Assembly (NCBI GenBank): GCA_003151315.1
Contig: PLXF01000003.1
Span: 10,373 to 16,714 of the forward strand
Direction of reading: 5' to 3'
Length of the DNA stretch: 6,342 nucleotides
DNA from: Parachlamydiales bacterium
GTDB taxonomy: Bacteria > Chlamydiota > Chlamydiia > Chlamydiales > SM23-39
Part shown: positions 1 to 5,372 of the stretch, piece after piece
Layout of the letters: the number at the start of each line of letters is the position of its first letter
How positions within the stretch are numbered: position 1 is the first letter of the stretch
Position numbers and translations under genes: made by a program
Notes under the pieces: model-generated
What the model was told of the DNA's origin: nothing
The model's input: the letters and a program-made list of their open reading frames with translations, nothing else
The model's database searches: none

Positions 1-1111
1 GTTCGATGTATTTTTCTACGACTTGCGCTTGGCGAGCGGGGTGGGCGAGGCCGGGGAAATCGTGTTTGTGGGAATCTCTAACGATCCAATCTTCTGGTTT
101 TAGGGCTTTTAATTGGGTCCCCTTGACGATGAAAATGGCGGCGAGTTGTGTTTTTGGGCCCGGTGCTGTAGCGAAGGCTTCGAATAGGCTTTTGTTGTCT
201 TCGAGGGCGGCTTGTAGTTGGTCTCGGTCGGAGAAAAAGACGTGCTCTCGGTGGGGTTCCAGGGTGTAAAACTCGAGGGGGATGTCGTCGATGAGTTGAT
301 TGCTCGTTCCGTAGAGTTCATAAATGTCCCCTGAGGCGTAGGTGTCGGGTTGGAGGACATTGGCAGAAATGTGGTGGTATCCTTGGGGAAGGAGGGGGTC
401 GATGACGCGTCCGTAAACGGTACGGATATGGAGAGGGGCTGTTTTAACGAGGAGGCATTCGTCTTCTCGCACTAGACGTGGGGAGTGGGTATCGATGTGG
501 TGGTGTAGATGGAGAAGTTGGCGTGTGCGAGGCATATTGGCAATGAGCGCTTTGGCGAGTGTGGGGAGAAAGCCGTAGATTTCTGGCTCGTAGGTGATGA
601 GCCCCTCTTTTAATGAGACGAAGGCGACTGTGCGGCCGTCGATTTTTTCTAAGATGAGATCGCCGCTCCCTTCTAAGCCACCTAAAGAGAGGAGGGGGCG
701 CCCTTTTCGGTCGGACCTGCCAAACATCCGCATTAAGTAGTCGGGGTCTCGTACGCGGCGGCGGTCATCGGCGGCGAAGAGTTTGCCGATATGGGCTCCG
801 GGGACGAGTAGCTCGAGCATCGCTCGGGCCAGACTGCCTAAAGCGGTTAGCTCTACTCTTACTATTACGCTATCTCGTTTTCGATCCCATTGATACTCTA
901 TTCCAATTCCATTAATTCCTAGTTGAGCCAGAGTGCTTTTGATATTGAAATAGATGAGCTGAGGGTCAATGTCGTAGCCGACAAAAACGGGGGAGATGCG
1001 TTCAATTTTTACTGTGGCTAGCCGTTTTGATTCTGAGGTGGTTTTGATTTCGGTGATGTAGCCGTCGGGGGTGACGAGGTCGTAATGATTGGGGGTGAGG
1101 TAGCTTTCCAT
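1..1111 (-). CDS. Conserved hypothetical protein, N-terminal 370 residues (runs off left edge)
   Basis: The minus-strand frame is open without a stop from an ATG at 1111 to the window edge, giving 370 residues with no C-terminus. I do not recognise a domain with a known function. It has no signal peptide and no membrane segment, so it is probably cytosolic. Visible traits are an N-terminal mixed alpha/beta stretch (residues 10-110), an Arg/Asp-rich patch at about 115-137, a histidine cluster at 201-209 (HLHHHIDTH) and a charged segment near 285-298 (PHREHVFFSDRDQL). Its place divergent from an MYG1-HIT pair resembles C. trachomatis CT387, a conserved chlamydial protein of unknown function; that link is from memory. 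No other ATG lies in frame upstream before a stop at 1148-1150, and the start lacks a clear Shine-Dalgarno. Codons end mostly in C, which fits a gene on the C-rich strand and not transfer. It is likely to be a real gene; its function is open. Confidence 0.8.
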   Translation of the reverse strand, partial: MESYLTPNHYDLVTPDGYITEIKTTSESKRLATVKIERISPVFVGYDIDPQLIYFNIKSTLAQLGINGIGIEYQWDRKRDSVIVRVELTALGSLARAMLELLVPGAHIGKLFAADDRRRVRDPDYLMRMFGRSDRKGRPLLSLGGLEGSGDLILEKIDGRTVAFVSLKEGLITYEPEIYGFLPTLAKALIANMPRTRQLLHLHHHIDTHSPRLVREDECLLVKTAPLHIRTVYGRVIDPLLPQGYHHISANVLQPDTYASGDIYELYGTSNQLIDDIPLEFYTLEPHREHVFFSDRDQLQAALEDNKSLFEAFATAPGPKTQLAAIFIVKGTQLKALKPEDWIVRDSHKHDFPGLAHPARQAQVVEKYIE

Positions 1112-1187
1112 AAATTTGACTATAGCAGGAATGGGAATTTCATAAATTTATTTTATTGTGTAAATTATTTCTTTAATTTATTTAATT
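1112..1187. other. AT-rich intergenic spacer between two minus-strand genes
   Basis: This 76-base spacer separates the end of the PEBP gene from the start of the conserved hypothetical gene. From about 1137 to 1190 it is nearly pure A and T, with runs related to ttaattta repeated. I see no GC-rich hairpin with a T-run, so there is no obvious terminator for the PEBP gene. It probably carries the promoter of the downstream minus-strand gene. Confidence 0.6.
1137..1164 (-). promoter_or_regulatory. Possible sigma-70-type promoter for the conserved hypothetical gene
   Basis: On the minus strand a -35-like TTTACA (1159-1164, five of six matches to consensus) is followed after 16 bases by TGAAAT (1137-1142, four of six). 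It would start transcription near 1130, about 20 bases before the ATG. In such AT-rich DNA partial matches arise by chance, so this is only a candidate. Confidence 0.25.
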
Positions 1188-1646
1188 TTAAGTATTAACT
1201 TTTTCGTATCGGCCAATAAGCTCTGTTTTAGTAATGACATGTCCTTGCATGGCCTCTTCCACTTGCTTTTTGGTGGCGCCTCGAGGAAGGTCGAGCTTTT
1301 TGTCGAGGGCATAGAGTTTGAAAAAATAGCGGTGTTCTCTATCGGGAGGGCAGGGTCCTGTATAGCTCGCGTTCCCTTCTGTATTTTTCCCCTCTATGCC
1401 GGGCGGCTTCGCCATTTCTTGGATTTTATGGGTGTCGGGTGGAATGTTGTAGATAACCCAGTGGTCGTACATTTTATCGGGCCGGATGTAGGCGGGAACG
1501 TCTGGATCGTCCATGATCAGGGTTAGGGATTGGGAGCCGGTAGGGACGTCGGAAATCGTGAGAGGGGGATTGTTATTTTCCCCTTCGCAGGTGTATTTTG
1601 ATGGGATAGTTTCTCCCTGAGAAAAAGCGGGGCTTGTTAGCTTCAT
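1188..1646 (-). CDS. YbhB/YbcL-family Raf kinase inhibitor-like protein (PEBP family)
   Basis: This 152-residue protein has the length and motifs of the bacterial PEBP family. They are an N-terminal Y-T-C-E-G-E-N then PPL segment (residues 18-29), the DDPD-VP anion-binding loop (46-51), DHW (61-63), the GPCPP loop (97-101) and HRY with a following FKLYALD (105-115). Together these form the small ligand pocket of the fold. There is no signal peptide, so it is cytosolic like E. coli YbhB. The cellular role of bacterial members is not settled; phosphate- or phospholipid-headgroup binding is usually assumed. The ATG at 1646 has AAGAG five bases upstream. It diverges from the MYG1 gene across 63 bases and lies upstream of the conserved hypothetical gene on the same strand, possibly as a separate unit. 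A PEBP gene (ybcL) is also known in Chlamydia. Family assignment is secure; the function is not. Confidence 0.93.
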   Translation of the reverse strand: MKLTSPAFSQGETIPSKYTCEGENNNPPLTISDVPTGSQSLTLIMDDPDVPAYIRPDKMYDHWVIYNIPPDTHKIQEMAKPPGIEGKNTEGNASYTGPCPPDREHRYFFKLYALDKKLDLPRGATKKQVEEAMQGHVITKTELIGRYEKVNT

Positions 1647-1647
1647 A

Positions 1648-1679
1648 TTGACTCTTGTGCGTTATTCTTTTTTACTATA
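1648..1679. promoter_or_regulatory. Divergent promoter region between the PEBP and MYG1 genes
   Basis: On the plus strand TTGACT (1648-1653) precedes TACTAT (1673-1678) by 19 bases, longer than the ideal 17. On the minus strand the same short AT block reads TATAGT (1674-1679), five of six matches to a -10 box, but it has no good -35. Both genes could thus be read outward from one AT block. If transcription to the right starts near 1685, the TTG at 1683 could not serve as the MYG1 start, which supports the ATG at 1710. Confidence 0.35.
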
Positions 1680-1709
1680 TTCTTGGTAGGTTTAACAGAA
1701 AAGAAAAAA

Positions 1710-2582
1710 ATGGATATTATACCCCGCAGTTTAGGAACGCACGATGGCTCTTTTCATGCCGACGAGGTGACCGCTTGCTCCCTTTTACTTCTATTTGACT
1801 GCATTGATCGAGACAAAGTGCAGAGAACGCGCGACCTAGCTATTTTACAAACATGTGATTATGTGTGTGATGTGGGTGGTGTTTACGATCCGGCTCGGCG
1901 CCGATTTGACCACCATCAGGTTGATTATAAGGGATCGATGAGCAGCGCTGGCATGGTCCTTTTGTATTTGAAAGAGTGTGCGGTGATCGAACCTCACCTC
2001 TATGAGCACTACAATAGGGGCCTTGTTTTAGGGGTCGATGCTCATGATAACGGAAAAGCCTCTTTTGAGATGGGAACGGCCTCTTTTTCTCAGGTGGTAT
2101 CTAACTTTCTGCCTATTGGTTACGACTGTCCTCCTGACGAAATGAACGACGCGTTTTTCCGGGCTGTTGATTTTGTGGTGGGGCATTTGGACCGGATGAG
2201 AGAGCGGCTTAAATATACGATGGCTTGTCGATCGATTGTGCAAAAAGCGATGCAGGGTGCCGGATATGCGATGGTTTTTGAGGAGTCGATCCCCTGGATG
2301 GATAACTTTTTCGATATGGGGGGTGAGGTCCATCCGGCGCAGTTTTTGATTATGCCTGCGGGAAGTCATTGGAAATTGCGGGGGATTCCGCCGACGAGCC
2401 ATGAGAGGATGCAAATTAGAAAGCCGCTTCCTGAGAGTTGGGCCGGGCTTCATGGGGCCGATTTACAAAAGATCTCGGGGATAGAGGGGGCGGTTTTTTG
2501 CCATAAGGGGCGCTTCATTTCTATCTGGGAAACGAAAGAAGATGCGATCGCCGCTTTACATATTGCTTTGAAAAGGAGTTAA
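1710..2582 (+). CDS. MYG1 family protein (UPF0160), DHH-type metal-dependent hydrolase
   Basis: This 290-residue protein carries the full signature of the MYG1 family. It has T-HDGSFHADEV-TAC near the N-terminus (residues 10-23), the metal-binding DHHQ (67-70), GVDAHDNG (108-115), RKPLPESWAGL (about 227-237) and a C-terminal FCHKGRFI (253-260). His11, Asp12, His16, Asp18, Asp67, His68 and Asp113 are the likely metal ligands by analogy with DHH phosphoesterases. Human MYG1 is a 3'-5' RNA exonuclease; the substrate of bacterial members is unknown, so nuclease activity here is inference. The frame extends to a TTG at 1683, but I chose ATG 1710 because family similarity begins just after it and no Shine-Dalgarno precedes the TTG. 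The ATG itself has only a purine-rich run ahead of it. The HIT gene follows after 4 bases, so the two are probably co-transcribed. The old chlamydial name is metal-dependent hydrolase (CT386). Confidence 0.93.
   Translation: MDIIPRSLGTHDGSFHADEVTACSLLLLFDCIDRDKVQRTRDLAILQTCDYVCDVGGVYDPARRRFDHHQVDYKGSMSSAGMVLLYLKECAVIEPHLYEHYNRGLVLGVDAHDNGKASFEMGTASFSQVVSNFLPIGYDCPPDEMNDAFFRAVDFVVGHLDRMRERLKYTMACRSIVQKAMQGAGYAMVFEESIPWMDNFFDMGGEVHPAQFLIMPAGSHWKLRGIPPTSHERMQIRKPLPESWAGLHGADLQKISGIEGAVFCHKGRFISIWETKEDAIAALHIALKRS
2574..2578 (+). promoter_or_regulatory. Ribosome binding site that fixes the TTG start of the HIT gene
   Basis: AGGAG lies 8 bases before the TTG at 2587, inside the last codons of the MYG1 gene. 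No ATG or GTG is available at the expected position, so this strong Shine-Dalgarno is what supports the unusual TTG start. Confidence 0.75.
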
Positions 2583-2586
2583 CGTT

Positions 2587-2922
2587 TTGTCGACTGTTTT
2601 TGGCTTGATTATAGAGGGGAAAATTCCTGCGCAAAAAGTGTTTGAGAATGAGCGGGTTTTGGCGATTGAAGATATCCATCCGATTGCGCCGGTCCATATT
2701 TTGGTGATGCCCAAAAAGGAGATTCCTAATTTCCAGAGCATAGAGGCAGAGGATTGGCCGTTAATTGCCGAGGTATTTCAGGTGGCTCGGCAGATTGCCG
2801 AAGAGAAGGGAATTGCTGATGGCTATCGCCTGTTAACGAATAATGGTCCCGACGCGGGGCAAACGATTTTCCATCTCCATTTTCATCTCATTGGCGGTCA
2901 TGTTTTAGGCCGAATGGCTTAG
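2587..2922 (+). CDS. HIT family protein, HINT-type nucleotide hydrolase
   Basis: This 111-residue protein is a complete HINT-branch histidine-triad protein. It has the N-terminal FGLIIEGKIPA and V-F-E-N-E segments (5-22), DIHPIAPVHILVMPKKEI (29-46), the NNGPDAGQ nucleotide-binding loop (85-92) and the catalytic triad HLHFHLI at 96-102, in which His98 should be the nucleophile. Family members hydrolyse purine nucleoside phosphoramidates and aminoacyl-adenylates in the cytosol. The closest known type is E. coli HinT (formerly YcfF); chlamydiae have a homologue recorded as CT385. The start is TTG with a good Shine-Dalgarno. It follows MYG1 by 4 bases in the same direction, so the two likely form one operon. 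Its 3' end overlaps the convergent BPL_N gene by 18 bases. Nothing in it looks degraded: all three triad histidines are present. Confidence 0.95.
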   Translation: MSTVFGLIIEGKIPAQKVFENERVLAIEDIHPIAPVHILVMPKKEIPNFQSIEAEDWPLIAEVFQVARQIAEEKGIADGYRLLTNNGPDAGQTIFHLHFHLIGGHVLGRMA

Positions 2923-3609
2923 AAGCTGGCTCCATAAATTTTCCCGGGCGCTTTCCGATTCTTTTAGTGTTGGGATGATTTTGGATAAATAGGGGTCGTT
3001 GGGGTTGAGTAGCTTAAAGGTCGTCTCTATATGGGGGCCGCTGAGAATGGCATGGCCGCGGCCCACTGGGCACGAGATAATGCCGGGGGGCTTTTGGGGA
3101 AGGTCGCTGTAGCGCGCGATAATGTGGCAGCGAGAAAAGTCCCCTTCGAAGGTACAACCGCCGTTATAATAGCAGTGAAGTGAGCTTTTTTCCGTTTCCA
3201 ATAGAGTGGCTCTAGCTCCTCTATTCGATTTATAATCATAAGTGCCCAATCCATAGGCGGGACCTACCGCTGCTCCAGGGAAAAAAGCGAGTTCCCGATC
3301 TTCGATTACTTCTAAGGGATATCCGGGATCAAAGATGACTTTTGCACAGCCGTAATAGGCTCCGGCACAAAGGCCGATATAGAGCCCTCCCCGTTCGACG
3401 AAGGAGCGGATGCGGTCGTTCCCTTTTCCTCGTAGAGCCGCATCATAGGGGCGATCGCGGCCGCCGGGTATGATCAGGATATCGCTATCCCAGTTACCCT
3501 CGATAAGCTCTTTTGCCGAGAGAAATCGTGGGGTTAAAGGGAAAAAAGCGGGGCGCAAGGTGGGAGAGGTTCCCTCTCCATCGTAGACGGCTATTTTCAT
3601 CTCTTCCAT
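2905..3609 (-). CDS. BPL_N domain protein (glutamine amidotransferase-like), without ligase domain
   Basis: This 234-residue protein resembles the N-terminal domain of eukaryotic biotin-protein ligase (BPL_N), which has a class I glutaminase-like fold. It starts with a beta strand and YDGEGTS (9-15), then has IIPGGRDRPY (46-55) and the nucleophile elbow GLCAGAYY (79-86) with Cys81. It ends with GPHIE (191-195), giving His193 and Glu195, so a full Cys-His-Glu set is visible. There is no biotin ligase catalytic domain and no GRGRxG motif, so it should not be called a biotin ligase. Its substrate is unknown. A longer open frame reaches 3840, but I chose the ATG at 3609 because AGGGAGG sits 8 bases ahead and homology begins there; a second ATG at 3600 is less well placed. 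It is convergent with HIT (18-base overlap) and divergent from the HEAT gene. Chlamydiae have stand-alone members, to my memory. Confidence 0.88.
   Translation of the reverse strand: MEEMKIAVYDGEGTSPTLRPAFFPLTPRFLSAKELIEGNWDSDILIIPGGRDRPYDAALRGKGNDRIRSFVERGGLYIGLCAGAYYGCAKVIFDPGYPLEVIEDRELAFFPGAAVGPAYGLGTYDYKSNRGARATLLETEKSSLHCYYNGGCTFEGDFSRCHIIARYSDLPQKPPGIISCPVGRGHAILSGPHIETTFKLLNPNDPYLSKIIPTLKESESARENLWSQLLSHSA
3563..3579. repeat. Perfect 7-bp inverted repeat near the BPL_N start
   Basis: GGAGAGG and CCTCTCC are separated by three bases. The repeat encodes part of the conserved GEGTS segment of the BPL_N protein and lies just upstream of the proposed promoter of the HEAT gene. It could form a short hairpin in the BPL_N mRNA about 30 bases after the start codon, or be a chance result of glycine and glutamate codons. 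Confidence 0.5.
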
Positions 3610-3612
3610 AAT
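3584..3612 (+). promoter_or_regulatory. Candidate promoter of the HEAT-peptidase operon, inside the BPL_N gene
   Basis: TAGACG (3584-3589, four of six) and CATAAT (3607-3612, five of six) are spaced by the ideal 17 bases. The expected transcription start is near 3619, leaving a leader of about 20 bases before the ATG at 3641. Both boxes lie within or at the first codons of the divergent BPL_N gene, as they must because the gap between the genes is so short. Confidence 0.45.
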
Positions 3613-3617
3613 ATACG

Positions 3618-3624
3618 CCTCCCT
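3618..3624 (-). promoter_or_regulatory. Strong ribosome binding site of the BPL_N gene
   Basis: Read on the minus strand this is AGGGAGG, ending 8 bases before the ATG at 3609. It is the strongest Shine-Dalgarno in the window and decides the start: the longer open frame reaching 3840 is overlap with the HEAT gene. Confidence 0.8.
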
Positions 3625-3640
3625 ATTTATAGTGAAAAAT

Positions 3641-5371
3641 ATGCGCTTTTTATCCTTTTTGTCTCTCATTCCACTGACCTTGTTTGCCCTCTCTTCAGAG
3701 GAAGAGGGGATTCGCCGGGTACAGGCCCATCTGTTGGTTGACGACACCCCTTCTGCTTTAGAAGAGGCGCTCCAATTGGCCAATCGATTTCCCGATTCGA
3801 AAGAATCGGGTTCTATTTTAATCGAGGCGTTAGCGGCCAATCGGATGGATGAGGAGGCGCTCGACGTATGGCATCGTCTCTCGGTTAAATATCCGGAACT
3901 GCTCGTTGATCGTTACCTTTTGGAAGAGCTCTCTTGGGGGGTTTTGAAGAAAGGGGTGGAATCGATGCAGTATGGGGTTCGTCTCACCTCGCTAATTGGC
4001 GCCTATTTGACCAAAGATGCGCGGGCTGTGCAGATTTTAGTGCGGATGATGCGCGATTCCAATGCAATTATCCGCTCGGTTGCGGTGCAAATGTCGACCT
4101 CTTATGCCGATGCAGCGCTTAAAGACGAGATAAGTCGCCTGATTCATGAGGAAAAGGTGTGGATGGTGCGGCTCGAAGTGATCCGTGCAGCGGGAGCGTT
4201 GCGAATGAAGTCTTTGGTACCGAAATTGCAAGGGTATGTCAGCTCGGACCATTCGACGTTTGAGGAGAGGGGAGCTGCTATTGAAGCTCTGGTGCGGATT
4301 TATGATAAGATCGATCTTCCCGAATTACAAAAACTTTCGGCTAGCAATCGGGCAGGATTGAGACATTTGGCCTGCTCTTTAGCCTCTTACTTCCAAATTG
4401 AAGAAGCGCAGTCGGAGATTATCCGTCTGATTGGCGACTCCCATCCCGATGTGAGAATAGCTGCTTTAAATGCGTTCGGTTTGTTTTATCGACACCAAAT
4501 GGAAAAGGGTGAGGGGCGAGAGGCAATCGAAGGGGCCTTGAAGGATTCTGATCCGGCCGTTGCCATTACGGCTAGTTGGGCCGCCCTTTTAATCGATCCC
4601 CCTTTTGGGGAGCCTTTTATGGCTCGCTGGCTGAGCGATTCTCTTCCTGAAAATCGAAGGCTTGCCGCAGGGGCGCTTGCTGCAACGGGAGGGAAGGCTG
4701 TATCTCTGGGGATACAGACGTTAAAAGAGAATGCAGATCCTTATGTGCGAGTCAATGTAGCGGTCGGCCTTTTGGGTCAGCGAGCTGAAATAGCTCCTTG
4801 CTGCGATATGATTTATGAGTTTTTACAGAGCGAAAAAAGGATGTGGATGCGCGACAATCGGAGAAATCCGCTTTTCTCTGTATTGGCTCCTAGTCAAGTG
4901 CGCCATGTTGACCAGGTGCCCAATTATCCAGAAGCGATCGATCATATGACTCGCCTCGAAACGGTTTCTTTGTTGGCGATGGTAGAAGATCCTCGAGCTC
5001 CGGGCGCGCTTAAGAGCTTTCTTCAACGAAAATCGTGGGGAATCACGGGCGTTGCTGCGGCGACTTTGTTGCAAGAAGGGGATGAGAGCTCTTTAGAGAT
5101 TGTCCGGGAGTTATTAAAAGATTCTGATCCCAATGTTCGTCTTCAGGCGTGCCTTGTGTTAGCGATGATGGGACGCGACGAGACGGTTGTAAAAGAGCTG
5201 CAGACGGCCTATATCGATGCCACTCATGAAAAAAAGATGCAGATCCTCGAAGCGATGGGGCGCATTGGCCAAATGGAGGCGCTGAGCTTTTTAATCAGCA
5301 CCTTGAGAGAGCCCTTTCCCAATTTGCGCAGTTCTGCGGCCGCAGCCCTGATCCAAACCCTGAATCGGTAA
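3641..5371 (+). CDS. Exported HEAT-repeat protein
   Basis: This protein has 576 residues and most of it is a helical repeat scaffold. An N-terminal Sec-type signal peptide is visible: Arg2, then a hydrophobic core over about 3-17, with a likely cut after Ala-Leu-Ser (16-18). There is no lipobox cysteine. Residues 20-95 form TPR-like helix pairs (PSALEEALQLANRFPDS and similar). HEAT-type units recur after that, with D-x-x-P-x-V-R-x-x-A cores near 138-150, 266-278, 302-315, 365-377, 495-508 and 556-570. Such scaffolds bind proteins; no catalytic motif is seen, so it may act as a periplasmic or envelope adaptor. The frame also allows GTG at 3632, adding three residues including a Lys; neither start has a clear Shine-Dalgarno, so I took the ATG. 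The stop is one base before the M24 peptidase start. HEAT proteins of this kind are present in chlamydiae; partners are unknown. Confidence 0.88.
   Translation: MRFLSFLSLIPLTLFALSSEEEGIRRVQAHLLVDDTPSALEEALQLANRFPDSKESGSILIEALAANRMDEEALDVWHRLSVKYPELLVDRYLLEELSWGVLKKGVESMQYGVRLTSLIGAYLTKDARAVQILVRMMRDSNAIIRSVAVQMSTSYADAALKDEISRLIHEEKVWMVRLEVIRAAGALRMKSLVPKLQGYVSSDHSTFEERGAAIEALVRIYDKIDLPELQKLSASNRAGLRHLACSLASYFQIEEAQSEIIRLIGDSHPDVRIAALNAFGLFYRHQMEKGEGREAIEGALKDSDPAVAITASWAALLIDPPFGEPFMARWLSDSLPENRRLAAGALAATGGKAVSLGIQTLKENADPYVRVNVAVGLLGQRAEIAPCCDMIYEFLQSEKRMWMRDNRRNPLFSVLAPSQVRHVDQVPNYPEAIDHMTRLETVSLLAMVEDPRAPGALKSFLQRKSWGITGVAAATLLQEGDESSLEIVRELLKDSDPNVRLQACLVLAMMGRDETVVKELQTAYIDATHEKKMQILEAMGRIGQMEALSFLISTLREPFPNLRSSAAAALIQTLNR
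3791..3820 (+). other. Terminator-like hairpin inside the HEAT gene
   Basis: CCCGATTC (3791-3798) and GAATCGGG (3803-3810) pair perfectly over 8 bases around a GAAA tetraloop, a very stable GNRA-type loop. The next ten bases are rich in T (ttctatttta). This is the architecture of an intrinsic terminator, yet it sits about 150 bases into the coding sequence, over residues 51-57. It may attenuate transcription, act as an mRNA structure, or be chance. Confidence 0.45.
4698..4717. repeat. 7-bp inverted repeat in the HEAT gene
   Basis: CTGTATC and GATACAG are perfect complements separated by six bases. No T-run follows on the plus strand, so it is not terminator-like. It is probably incidental within coding DNA. 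Confidence 0.4.
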
Positions 5372-5372
5372 T

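Noticed and set aside
6..269. Plus-strand open frame of 87 codons at the left edge
   Set aside because: It is the antisense of the conserved hypothetical gene, with a tryptophan- and serine-rich translation that has no recognisable family.
1112..1187. AT-rich spacer as a possible replication origin or attachment site
   Set aside because: No DnaA-box-like repeats, no integrase and no tRNA are present; an ordinary promoter region explains it better.
1683..1709. TTG start giving nine more residues on the MYG1 protein
   Set aside because: It lacks a Shine-Dalgarno, the added residues are lysine-rich and unlike the family, and it lies at or before the probable transcription start.
3610..3840. 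N-terminal extension of the BPL_N frame beyond 3609
   Set aside because: It overlaps the start and signal peptide of the HEAT gene on the other strand, has no family similarity, and the strong AGGGAGG sits correctly before 3609.
4598..4620. CCCC-TTTT-GGGG hairpin followed by T residues in the HEAT gene
   Set aside because: The stem is only four base pairs, too short for a credible terminator, and it is well explained by coding sequence.
5334..5345. 12-bp perfect palindrome near the end of the HEAT gene
   Set aside because: It has no loop and encodes an alanine run; GC-rich alanine codons give such palindromes by chance.
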